Shown here: positions 42,888 through 51,310 of the stretch, in pieces | Numbering within the stretch: the stretch's first letter is position 1 | Layout: each line of letters starts with the position of its first letter | Origin: Steroidobacteraceae bacterium | GTDB taxonomy: Bacteria > Pseudomonadota > Gammaproteobacteria > Steroidobacterales > Steroidobacteraceae | Assembly (NCBI GenBank): GCA_027531255.1 | Contig: JAPZRU010000002.1 | Span: forward strand, 496,001 to 560,000 | DNA: 64,000 nt | Direction: 5' to 3' | Translations under genes and position numbers: made by a program | The notes under the pieces: model-generated | Told to the model about the DNA's origin: nothing | Seen by the model: only the letters and a program-made list of their open reading frames with translations | Database searches by the model: none

Positions 42888-43638
42888 CGCGCGCTACGCC
42901 TACGCGAGCGCGCGCCTGGACGCCCGTCGCTCCGTCCGTCCCACCGCGGCGCGCCGAGCGCTGCTCGAATCGAGCCGCGAGCCCGAACACTACCTCGAGA
43001 CGCTGCGCGCGATCGCCGGCGGCCGGCAGGCCGCGTGGCTCGAAGTGCCTGCGACGCTCGGCGCACGCGACGTCGACGCGCACGAGGCGTGGTTGCGCGC
43101 CGAGTGGCGCGAGGGTTGCGCGGAACTCGCATCGTGGTATCCGCCGGAATGGGCGGCCGCGTTCGCATGGTGCGCCGTACTGCCGGATCTCGAGGTGCTG
43201 GAGCGGCTGCGCGCCGCACCGGCGGGCCCTTCGTGGGCGGCCGAGGATCCCGTGCTCGCGCCGGTGGCGCGGGCCGAGTTCGAAGCGCGTGCCGACGCCC
43301 TGCGCGGCACCGCACACGCGCCGCTCGCCGCGGCGTGGAGGGCGGGCACGCCGCTGCGGGATGCGTGGATCGCGCGGTGGCTCGAAGTGCGGCCGCCGGT
43401 GTCCCGCCGGGTGGGACGCCTGTTGCATCTGCTGGGGGCCGAAGTCCTGGCGGCCGCGAGACTGCCCGGCCGGGCGAGTCGCGAGTCGCTCGAGCGGTCC
43501 GCCGCGCGGCTGTACCGAGCCGGCCGCGGTACGCCGGCCGCCGCCTTCGCGCTGCTCGTGCTCCGGGCGCTGGACGCGACCGAGTGGCGCGGTGGGCTGG
43601 CCGCGCGCACGGTGATTCCGGAACGGGGCGGGCCATGA
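42880..43638 (+). CDS. ntpC: V/A-type ATPase subunit C
   Basis: A 252-residue subunit C (d-type). It opens DARYAYASARLDARRS, the usual opening of this subunit, and is all-helical with tryptophan-rich segments (WLRAEWREGCAELASWYPPEW). Subunit C couples the membrane rotor ring to the central stalk. Shorter than Enterococcus NtpC (335 residues) but intact. It overlaps the gene before it by 8 nt and the next by ATGA. Confidence 0.82.
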   Translation: MNDARYAYASARLDARRSVRPTAARRALLESSREPEHYLETLRAIAGGRQAAWLEVPATLGARDVDAHEAWLRAEWREGCAELASWYPPEWAAAFAWCAVLPDLEVLERLRAAPAGPSWAAEDPVLAPVARAEFEARADALRGTAHAPLAAAWRAGTPLRDAWIARWLEVRPPVSRRVGRLLHLLGAEVLAAARLPGRASRESLERSAARLYRAGRGTPAAAFALLVLRALDATEWRGGLAARTVIPERGGP

Positions 43639-45461
43639 CGCTGCGGCCCCGCTGCGCGCGCTGGTTCGAGGTGCTGACCGACCGCGAGCACCTCGGCGCG
43701 GTGCTGCGACAGCTGGGCGCGACCCACGCCGTCGAGCTCGAGGTCCGCAGCGCGATCGACGGCGCCGGCGCGCTGCCGGACTATCGCGAGGTCCTGGCGG
43801 AGTACGCGGAGCTCGCGCGACGCTATGCCGCGTACTGGCCGTCGCCCGCCGTGGACCCCGAAGCGCCGCCGGCCGACTCGCTGGCCGGCGCCCGGGATGC
43901 GCTGGCTCGACTGCGCGCGTGGTGCGAAGCCGCCGACGCGCCGATCGCACGCCTGCAGCGAACCGACGGCGAGCGCGCCGCGCTGGCGGAACTCGCCGGC
44001 GTGCTCCGAACCGCAGGCGCCGCGCTGCCGGACCCGGCGGCGCTGTGCAGCGCCGGCCCCGCGCTCGCCGTTCGATTGCATGCGCTCTCGCCGGAGGCGC
44101 CGCTCGAGTTGCCGGCGGAACTGCTGTGCCAGCCACTGGAGATCGGCGGTCGACGGTACCTGCTCACGGTCGGCCTCGCCGAGCACGCCGCGGAACTCGA
44201 CCGGCGGCTTGCGGCAGCCCGCGCACGCGCGATTCCCCTGCCGTCGAGCCTGCCTTCGACGCCGACGGCTGCGCTGGCGGAAATCGACTCGCGGCTGCAG
44301 CAACTCGACGCGCAGCGCGAGAGCCTGCGCTCGACGCTGGCCGCGCTCGAGCGCGAGCATCGGCTCGCGGGCGTGCTCGCCAGCTTCCGGTTCCTCGACT
44401 GGCTGGTCACGCACGTGCCGCGCCTGCCGGCCACGGAGCACTTCGCCTACGTCACCGGCTGGACCGACGATCTCGACGGCCGGCGACTCGCCGCCGCGCT
44501 CGAGCGCGGCGGCGCGCCGCACCTGCTGCACTTCCCCGATCCGCCGGCGACGCTGGTCGCGCCGCAGGTGCTCGCGAACGCGAAGTGGGCACGGCCGTTC
44601 GAGCCGGTCGTGCGGCTGCTCGGCACGCCGGCCGCCGGCGAGGCCGACCCGACCAGCCTGGTCGCGCTGCTCGCGCCGCTGCTGTTCGGGTTCATGTTCG
44701 GCGACGTCGGGCACGGCCTCGTGCTGCTGGCCGTCGGCCTCGCGGGCCGACGTCGCCATCCCGGGCTCGCGCTGCTGGTGCCGGGCGGCGCGGCGGCGAT
44801 CCTGTTCGGCTTCGCGTTCGGCAGCGTTTTCGCACGCGAGGACGTGCTGCCGGCGCTGTGGCTGCACCCGCTGGAAGCGCCGCTCGCGATCCTGCTGACG
44901 ACCGTCGCGCTCGGCGTCGTCGTGATCACGGCAGGGCTGGGACTAGACTGGCGCCAGCACGCGTGGCGGGGCGAGGGCGCGCGCTGGTGGGTGCGACGCG
45001 GCGGCATCGTGCTCCTGTACGCAGGCCTGCTCGCGACGCCGTTCGGCGCACTCGGCTGGACGCTGATCGCGGGGGGCATCGCCTGGCACGCGGCCGGCGC
45101 CGGTGCGTCGGACCGTCGCCTGCCCGCGATGGGCGCGGCGCTCGGCGAACTCGTCGAGACGGTGCTGCAGCTCGTCGTCAACACGGTCTCGTTCGCGCGC
45201 GTCGGCGCGTTCGCGCTCGCGCACGCCGGTCTCTCCGTCGCGGTCGTCGGTCTCGCGGACGCCGCGGGCGCCGGCGTCGGCTACTGGATCGCACTCGTGC
45301 TCGGCAACGTCCTGATCCTGGTGCTCGAGGGCATGGTCGTCGCGATCCAGGCCACGCGCCTCGTGCTGTTCGAGTTCTTCATCCGCTTCCTGCGCGCCGA
45401 CGGCCGGCCGTTCCGACCGCTCGCGGATCCCGGCGCGGGAACGCTCGCCTCGCGGGAGTGA
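43635..45461 (+). CDS. ntpI: V/A-type ATPase subunit I (membrane a subunit)
   Basis: A 608-residue subunit I. The N-terminal 300 residues are a soluble coiled-coil arm; from about 340 come seven membrane helices with LAPLLFGFMFGDVGHGLV, the family signature. The half-channel arginine lies in NTVSFARVGAFALAHAGL near residue 521. It forms the ion path with the K ring. ATGA overlap with subunit C gene. Confidence 0.9.
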   Translation: MTLRPRCARWFEVLTDREHLGAVLRQLGATHAVELEVRSAIDGAGALPDYREVLAEYAELARRYAAYWPSPAVDPEAPPADSLAGARDALARLRAWCEAADAPIARLQRTDGERAALAELAGVLRTAGAALPDPAALCSAGPALAVRLHALSPEAPLELPAELLCQPLEIGGRRYLLTVGLAEHAAELDRRLAAARARAIPLPSSLPSTPTAALAEIDSRLQQLDAQRESLRSTLAALEREHRLAGVLASFRFLDWLVTHVPRLPATEHFAYVTGWTDDLDGRRLAAALERGGAPHLLHFPDPPATLVAPQVLANAKWARPFEPVVRLLGTPAAGEADPTSLVALLAPLLFGFMFGDVGHGLVLLAVGLAGRRRHPGLALLVPGGAAAILFGFAFGSVFAREDVLPALWLHPLEAPLAILLTTVALGVVVITAGLGLDWRQHAWRGEGARWWVRRGGIVLLYAGLLATPFGALGWTLIAGGIAWHAAGAGASDRRLPAMGAALGELVETVLQLVVNTVSFARVGAFALAHAGLSVAVVGLADAAGAGVGYWIALVLGNVLILVLEGMVVAIQATRLVLFEFFIRFLRADGRPFRPLADPGAGTLASRE

Positions 45462-45466
45462 GCCTC

Positions 45467-45814
45467 ATGAAAGCGTCCACCGTGCTCTCGTTCGCGACCC
45501 TGGCCCTCGCCGGCATGGTCGCCATCGTCGCCACCGTGCTGCTGATCGCCACGCCGGCGGACGCCGCGCAGGCGCCCGCGGCCGTGGATCCGGGCGTCGC
45601 GCGCTGGGCCTTCGCGGCCGCCGCCGCCGCCGCCGCCCTGTCGGCCGCCGCCGCCGGCTACGCGGTCGCGCAGGTAGGCTCCGCGGCGGTCGGTGCGATC
45701 GCGGAGAAACCGGAGCTGTTCGGTCGGCTCCTGATTCTCGTCGGTCTCGCGGAGGGCATCGCGATCTACGGCCTGATCGTCGCGGTGCTGATCTTCAACC
45801 GCATCGGGGGCTGA
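45467..45814 (+). CDS. ntpK: V/A-type ATPase rotor subunit K (c)
   Basis: A 115-residue c-type subunit. An N-terminal hydrophobic stretch precedes two membrane helices; the ion-binding Glu96 is in LAEGIAIYGLIVAVLIF. In the alignment to Na+-type c rings, the helix-1 glutamine is not at the equivalent place, and the residue after Glu96 is Gly rather than Ser/Thr, so proton specificity is more likely; this is inference. Confidence 0.88.
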   Translation: MKASTVLSFATLALAGMVAIVATVLLIATPADAAQAPAAVDPGVARWAFAAAAAAAALSAAAAGYAVAQVGSAAVGAIAEKPELFGRLLILVGLAEGIAIYGLIVAVLIFNRIGG

Positions 45815-45815
45815 C

Positions 45816-46103
45816 GTGCGCACCGCGCCCATCGTGATCGCCGACCGCCACGCCGCGGTGGGCTGGCGGCTCGCCGGCGCGCACGTGCGCACGCCGATGC
45901 CGGGTACGGTCGCGGCCGCGTTCCGTACCGCTTGCGCGGAGACCGAACTGGTACTGATCGCGAGCGCGTGCGCGCGCGAATTGCCGCCGGCGATGCTGGA
46001 CGCCGCGCGCCGCAGCCTGCGGCCGCTGGTACTCGTGCTCGACGACGAGCCTGGTGCCGCCGTCGAGCGCTCGGCGCGGCGCGCGCTCGGAGTACTGCCG
46101 TGA
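45816..46103 (+). CDS. ntpG: V/A-type ATPase subunit F
   Basis: A 95-residue subunit F by position and pattern: PIVIADRHAAVGWRLAG, ETELVLIASACARELPP and PLVLVLDDEPG follow the open alpha/beta fold of this central-stalk subunit. GTG start, 1 nt after the K gene stop. Overlaps the next gene (GTGA). Confidence 0.75.
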   Translation: MRTAPIVIADRHAAVGWRLAGAHVRTPMPGTVAAAFRTACAETELVLIASACARELPPAMLDAARRSLRPLVLVLDDEPGAAVERSARRALGVLP

Positions 46104-46741
46104 ACGCGCGACTCGATCGGCAGGTCGAGGCACTCGTCGCCCGGCTGCGCGACGAAGCGGCGGCACGCCGTCGCGAACTGCAGCGCGCCGCGGAGACGGA
46201 GTGCGAGCGGCTCGCGCGCGAAGCGAGGAGCGAAGCCCATGCCCGCGTGCGGGCCGCAGCGACCGCCAAGCGCCTGAGGGTCGCCGAGCGCTGCAGGACC
46301 GCCGTCGCTCTCGCCGAATCCGCCGCCCGCGCGACGGGGTTCGAGCGTGCGCGCGCCCAGCTCGCGGAGACTCGCGCGGCGCTGCATGCCGGGCTGGTCG
46401 CGCGGTGGCGCGAGCCGCCCGCGCGCGAGCGGTGGTGGCGCGGCGCGGTGGCTACGGCGGGCCGCCGGCTGCGAAGCCGGCGCTGGCGCATCGAACTCGC
46501 CGCCGAGCCGCCGCTCGCGACCGAGGAGCGCGAGCGTCTCGCCGCGGCGGCGAGCACGCACGGCGCGGCGACGGAGTTCGCGCTCGCGGACGGCGCGCCG
46601 GCGGGCCTGCGCATCGTCGCGGAATCTGCGACGGGCGACGCCGTCACGCGCACCGTGCTCGACGCGACGCCCGAGGGCCTGATGCACGACGCGCAGGCCC
46701 TGGACGCGCGCCTGCTCGCAGCGCTGGAGAGCGGCGCGTGA
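46100..46741 (+). CDS. ntpE: V/A-type ATPase subunit E (peripheral stalk)
   Basis: A 213-residue subunit E-type protein: residues 1-90 are a charged helix (LRDEAAARRRELQRAAETEC), the C-terminal half an alpha/beta domain (VATAGRRLRSRRWRIELA). GTG start with a 4-nt overlap (GTGA) on both sides. It forms the stator arm with the G/H subunit. Position plus pattern support it. Confidence 0.78.
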   Translation: MNARLDRQVEALVARLRDEAAARRRELQRAAETECERLAREARSEAHARVRAAATAKRLRVAERCRTAVALAESAARATGFERARAQLAETRAALHAGLVARWREPPARERWWRGAVATAGRRLRSRRWRIELAAEPPLATEERERLAAAASTHGAATEFALADGAPAGLRIVAESATGDAVTRTVLDATPEGLMHDAQALDARLLAALESGA

Positions 46742-48492
46742 GCCGCGCCACCATCGTGTCGGCCGCCGGACCGGTAGTCCGTGCGCGCATGCACGGCGCC
46801 TTCCACGTGCTCGAGGCGCTCGCCGTGGGCGAGCGTGGACTGCTGGGCGAGGTCGTCCAGCTCGACGGCGACCTGCTCGTCGCGCAGGTGTACGAGGACA
46901 CCACCGGCCTAGCGCCGGGTATGCCGGTCGTCGGTCGGGGCGGGCCGCTGTCGATCCGGCTCGGTCCCGGTCTGCTCGGCCGGCTCTATGACGGGCTGCT
47001 GCGGCCGCTCGAGGCCGAGGCCAGTGCGGCTTGGCGTTTCGAAGCCGGCGTGGCGCGCGGCGACCCGGTGTGCGCCGGGGCGGTCTATGGCCGCGTCGAC
47101 GGCGAACCCTGCCTCGTACCGCCGGGAATCGGCGGCGAGGTGATCGACGTCGTGCCCGACGGCCCGCAGCCGCGCGACCGGGTGCTGGCTCGCGTACGCG
47201 ACGCGCGCGGCGCCGAACACGGGCTGCGGGCATGCCACGCGTGGCCCGTTCGCACGCCGCGACCGGTGGCCGAGCGGCTGCCGCCAGAGGGTCCGCTGAT
47301 CACCGGTCAGCGCGTGCTGGACACGCTGTTCCCGGTCGCGCGCGGCGGACGCGCCGCGCTGCCGGGCGGCTTCGGCACCGGCAAGACGATCCTGCAGGAG
47401 TCGATCGCGAAGTGGTGCGACGCCGACGTGATCGTCTACGTCGGCTGCGGCGAGCGCGGCAACGAGATGGCCGAGGTGCTCGACGAGTTCCCGACGCTCG
47501 AGGATCCCCGGACCGGCCGCCCGCTGATGGAACGCGCGATCGTGATCGCGAACACCTCGAACATGCCGGTGGCCGCGCGCGAGGCCAGCATCTACACGGC
47601 CGTGACCGTCGCCGAGTACTTCCGCGATCTCGGCCGGCACGTGGCGCTGATGGCGGACTCGACGAGCCGCTGGGCGGAGGCGCTGCGCGAGGTGTCGGGC
47701 CGGCTCGGCGAACTGCCGGGCGAAGCGGGCTATCCCGCGTACCTGAGCACGCGCCTCGCAGGCTTCTACGAGCGCGCGGCCCGCGTGCGCACGCTCGGCG
47801 GGGCCGAGGGCTCGCTGACGATCGTCGGTGCGGTGAGCCCGCCGGCCGGCGACTTCTCGGAGCCGGTGACGCTGCACACGCGCCGCTACGTGCGCTCGTT
47901 CTGGGCGCTCGACCCGAACCGCGCGCGTGCGCGCTTCTACCCGGCGATCGATCCGCTCGGCTCGTACAGCGAAGACGTCGGCGCGCTCGCCGCGTGGTGG
48001 CAGGCGCACGGCGACAGCGAATGGGAGCGCCACCGCGAGCGGCTGCTCGCGCTCCTGGAACGCCAGGCGCGACTCGAGCGCATGGCGCGGATCGTCGGTC
48101 GCGACGCGCTGCCGGCGGAGCAGCAGCTCGCACTGCTGCTCGCCGACGTCGCCGCGGAGGCCCTGCTGCGACAGTCCGCGTTCTCGCCGGTGGACCGCTA
48201 CTGCTCGCCCGCCCGGCAGGCCGCGATGCTGCGGCTCGTGATCCGGCTGCTGGACGCGGCGGAGCGCGCAGTGGCTGCCGGCACCGAGGTGCGGACGATC
48301 GCGGGCTCGGCCGTGCTGCAGCACGTGCGCCGGCTCGCCGACGAGCACGGCGAGGACGACGTCGCCGGCATCGAGGCGTTGGCCGCCGAGATCGAGACGG
48401 CCTGGCCGTCGGCACCGACGGGTACCGACGCGGCCACCGCGACGCCGCGGCTCGCGACTGCACCCACGGGAGCGACGGGCCATGCGCGCTGA
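46738..48492 (+). CDS. ntpA: V/A-type ATPase catalytic subunit A
   Basis: A 584-residue catalytic subunit. P-loop [14 protein letters not shown] (residues about 210), the catalytic glutamate in [17 protein letters not shown], and [40 protein letters not shown] identify subunit A; the non-homologous region of A-type subunits is present near 115-180. GTG start, overlapping subunit E's stop. The last 11 nt overlap the start of subunit B. Confidence 0.95.
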   Translation: MSRATIVSAAGPVVRARMHGAFHVLEALAVGERGLLGEVVQLDGDLLVAQVYEDTTGLAPGMPVVGRGGPLSIRLGPGLLGRLYDGLLRPLEAEASAAWRFEAGVARGDPVCAGAVYGRVDGEPCLVPPGIGGEVIDVVPDGPQPRDRVLARVRDARGAEHGLRACHAWPVRTPRPVAERLPPEGPLITGQRVLDTLFPVARGGRAALPGGFGTGKTILQESIAKWCDADVIVYVGCGERGNEMAEVLDEFPTLEDPRTGRPLMERAIVIANTSNMPVAAREASIYTAVTVAEYFRDLGRHVALMADSTSRWAEALREVSGRLGELPGEAGYPAYLSTRLAGFYERAARVRTLGGAEGSLTIVGAVSPPAGDFSEPVTLHTRRYVRSFWALDPNRARARFYPAIDPLGSYSEDVGALAAWWQAHGDSEWERHRERLLALLERQARLERMARIVGRDALPAEQQLALLLADVAAEALLRQSAFSPVDRYCSPARQAAMLRLVIRLLDAAERAVAAGTEVRTIAGSAVLQHVRRLADEHGEDDVAGIEALAAEIETAWPSAPTGTDAATATPRLATAPTGATGHAR

Positions 48493-49879
48493 ACTGTACG
48501 CGGACGGCGCGGTGCGGCGGCTCGACGGCCCGCTGCTGTTCCTCGAGCGCACCGTGGACGCCGGTCTCAACACCGCGGTCACGGTCGTCGGCCGCGACCA
48601 CATCGAGCGGCTCGGCCGCGTCGCTGCCGTCGACGAGTCGCGGATCGTGGTCGAGGTACTGGAGTCCACGGCCGGGCTCGGCCTCGCCGACACGCGCGTC
48701 CGCCTCGAGGGGCGACCGCTCTCGTTCGGCGTCGGGCCCGGCCTGCTCGGGCGAGTGTTCGACAGCGTCGGCCGTCCGCTCGACGGCGGCCCGCCGGTCG
48801 CGGCCCGCGAATGGCGCCGCGTGGACGGCGGCGTCGTCAACCCCGCGACGCGCGCGCTGCCGCGCGACTTCATCGAGACGGGCGTGACGACGGTCGACCT
48901 GCTCAACAGCCTGATCCGTGGCCAGAAGCTGCCGGTGTTCTCGGGTGGAGGCCTGCCGCACGACCGCCTCGTCACCGAGATCGCGATGCGCGCGCGCGTG
49001 CGCGGCGACGAGGCGGGCCGCTTCGCGGTGGTTTTCGTCGGCATCGGCGTCTCTCACGACACCGCGCAGGCGTTCCGCCGCGCGCTGACCGAGAGCGGCG
49101 CCGCGTCGCGTACCGCGATGTTCCTGAACCGCGCCGACGATCCCGCCGCGCAGCGGCTGCTGACGCCCCGCTACGCGCTGACGGCGGCCGAGTACCTCGC
49201 GTTCGGCGAGGGTCGCGACGTGCTGGTCGTGCTCACCGACATGACGAACTACTGCGAGGCGCTGCGCGAGGTCTCCGCGAGCCACGGCGAGGTGCCGAGC
49301 CGCAAGGGCTACCCGGGCTACATGTACTCGGACCTCGCGTCGATCTACGAGCGCGCGGGACGCCTGCGCGACCGCCCGGGCACGCTGACGCAGTTGCCGG
49401 TGCTGACGATGCCGGCCGACGACATCGGCCACCCGATTCCCGATCTCACGGGCTACATCACCGAGGGCCAGATCGTGCTCGACCGCGAACTGGATCGACG
49501 CGGCATCTTCCCGCCCGTGAAGGTGCTGCCGAGCCTGTCGCGCCTGATGCCGGCGGGCACGGGCCGCGGCTACACCGACCCGGACCATCCGGCGCTCGCG
49601 AACCAGCTGTTCGCCGCCTACGCCCGCGCGGTGCGGATGCGCGTACTGGCCGCGGTGACGGGCGCGGAGGGGCTCGGCGCCGCCGACCGTCGCTTCCTCG
49701 AGTTCGGCGACCTGTTCGAGACGACCGTGGTCGCGCAGTCCGGCCCGCGCACGCTCGAGCAGAGCATGGCCGCGGGCTGGGAGGCGCTCGCGCGACTGCC
49801 GCGCGAGGAGCTCACCCGGCTGTCGCGCGCGCAGGTCGAGGCACACCTCGGCGCGCGCGCCGGAGTCCACCATGCCTGA
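48482..49879 (+). CDS. ntpB: V/A-type ATPase subunit B
   Basis: A 465-residue non-catalytic subunit B with GQKLPVFSGGGLPHDRL in place of a true P-loop, TDMTNYCEALREVSASHGEVP, KGYPGYMYSDLASIYERAG and DLTGYITEGQIVLDREL. Full length. Overlaps by 11 nt with A and 8 nt with D. Confidence 0.95.
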   Translation: MRAELYADGAVRRLDGPLLFLERTVDAGLNTAVTVVGRDHIERLGRVAAVDESRIVVEVLESTAGLGLADTRVRLEGRPLSFGVGPGLLGRVFDSVGRPLDGGPPVAAREWRRVDGGVVNPATRALPRDFIETGVTTVDLLNSLIRGQKLPVFSGGGLPHDRLVTEIAMRARVRGDEAGRFAVVFVGIGVSHDTAQAFRRALTESGAASRTAMFLNRADDPAAQRLLTPRYALTAAEYLAFGEGRDVLVVLTDMTNYCEALREVSASHGEVPSRKGYPGYMYSDLASIYERAGRLRDRPGTLTQLPVLTMPADDIGHPIPDLTGYITEGQIVLDRELDRRGIFPPVKVLPSLSRLMPAGTGRGYTDPDHPALANQLFAAYARAVRMRVLAAVTGAEGLGAADRRFLEFGDLFETTVVAQSGPRTLEQSMAAGWEALARLPREELTRLSRAQVEAHLGARAGVHHA

Positions 49880-50477
49880 AGGCGACCGGCCGGCCACGCG
49901 CATCGCGCTGCTCGAACTCGACGAGGAGCGCCGCACCGCTCGCGAGGGCCACGCGCTGCTCGACGAGAAGCGGATGCTGCTCGCGGCGCGGATCCTGCAA
50001 CGGCTCGGCGCCCTGCGCCGAGCGTCGGCGGACTGGCGCGAGGCCGAGTCGGCCGCACGCGATGCCCTGCGCGAGTCACTCCGCCGTCATGGTCTGCAGT
50101 CGCTCGAGATCTGGCCGGAACGCCACGCGGTCCTCGACCTGCACCGCGAGGCCGAGCGCGTGCTCGGCATCGAGCTGCCGGCGGTGCGGCCGGAGCTCTC
50201 GATCGCGCCGCCCGCTCGGGAACCCGTCGATCCCTCTCCCGAGGCGGCGAACTGCGCTGATCGCCATTCGGAACTGCTGGTGCGCGCCGCCACGCGCGCC
50301 GCAGCCGAGTGCGCGCTGCAGCGCCTCGCGGACGAGTACGTGCGCACGGAGAGACGGACTTCGGCGATCGAGCAGGTACTCCTGCCGGAGCTGCAGCACG
50401 AGCACGCCGCGATCGCGGACGCGCTCGAGGCGCTGGAGCAGGAGGAGACCGCGCGCGTGCACCGGGCGCGCGGGTAG
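49872..50477 (+). CDS. ntpD: V/A-type ATPase subunit D (central shaft)
   Basis: A 201-residue coiled-coil shaft protein: RIALLELDEERRTAREGHAL and LDEKRMLLAARIL at the N-terminus, YVRTERRTSAIEQVLLPELQ at the C-terminus, as in subunit D. Last gene of the operon; folE converges 54 nt further on. Confidence 0.88.
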   Translation: MPEGDRPATRIALLELDEERRTAREGHALLDEKRMLLAARILQRLGALRRASADWREAESAARDALRESLRRHGLQSLEIWPERHAVLDLHREAERVLGIELPAVRPELSIAPPAREPVDPSPEAANCADRHSELLVRAATRAAAECALQRLADEYVRTERRTSAIEQVLLPELQHEHAAIADALEALEQEETARVHRARG

Positions 50478-50530
50478 CGCGCGGAGCGATCGGCGCGGCT
50501 CTTGCGGTGCGGCGAACGGCCGCGCCCGCC

Positions 50531-51163
50531 TCAGCCGGCAGCCTGGATGTCGATGAAGCGCAGGAACTCGTTGCGCGTGCGCGCGTCGTCGCGGAAACGC
50601 CCGAGCATCTTGCTGGTCACCATCGAGACGCCGGACTTGTGCACGCCACGCGTCGTCATGCAGTGGTGCACCGCCTGCACGATCACCCCGACGCCGCGGG
50701 GCTTCAGCACGTCGTCGATGCAGGCCGCGATCTCCGCGGTCATCTTCTCCTGCACCTGGAAGCGGCGCGCGAACCCGTCGACCACGCGCGCCAGCTTGCT
50801 GATGCCGACCACCTTGTTCGTCGGCAGGTAGCCGACGTGGGCGTGACCGATGATCGGCGCCATGTGGTGCTCGCAGAACGACTCGAACTCGATGTTCCGC
50901 AGCACGATCAGTTCGTCGTAGCCGGCCACTTCCTCGAAGGTGCGGCGCAGGTACTCGCGCGGATCGATCGAGTATCCCGAGAACCAGTCGCGGTAGGCGT
51001 CGACGACCCGCTTCGGCGTGTCGAGCAGACCCTCGCGCGCCGGATTCTCGCCGGCCCAGCGGAGCAGCGTGCGTACCGCACTCTCCGCCTGCTCGCGCGT
51101 CGGCGGGCCCTCGTCCTGGGCGCGACGCGTGCTGCGGGTGGGAACGTTCTTCCTGGCGGCCAT
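50531..51163 (-). CDS. folE: GTP cyclohydrolase I (FolE type)
   Basis: A 210-residue type IA enzyme: [22 protein letters not shown] has the zinc ligands C and H, and [20 protein letters not shown] supplies the second cysteine and more active-site residues. It makes dihydroneopterin triphosphate for folate and pterins. GGAG 5 nt before ATG 51163. No other folate gene is adjacent. Confidence 0.96.
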   Translation of the reverse strand: MAARKNVPTRSTRRAQDEGPPTREQAESAVRTLLRWAGENPAREGLLDTPKRVVDAYRDWFSGYSIDPREYLRRTFEEVAGYDELIVLRNIEFESFCEHHMAPIIGHAHVGYLPTNKVVGISKLARVVDGFARRFQVQEKMTAEIAACIDDVLKPRGVGVIVQAVHHCMTTRGVHKSGVSMVTSKMLGRFRDDARTRNEFLRFIDIQAAG

Positions 51164-51261
51164 CGGTACTCCTGCGCTCGTCCGGGACCGATCTCGGTCC
51201 GGCCCGCTGCAGTATCGCACCGACGACCGCCCGGCGCCCGGCAAGCGTCCCGGCGACCGTC

Positions 51262-51295
51262 ACGGCCGACCGCGCTTCGCGGCGCAGTCGGCCGT
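51262..51295 (-). terminator. Stem-loop downstream of mtrB, terminator-like without T-run
   Basis: ACGGCCGAC (51262-51270) and GTCGGCCGT (51287-51295) are perfect 9-bp arms 16 nt after the mtrB stop, with a smaller CGCG hairpin in the loop. There is no uridine tract, so it may stabilise the 3' end rather than terminate alone. Confidence 0.45.
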
Positions 51296-51310
51296 TGGCG
51301 CGAGGCGCGA

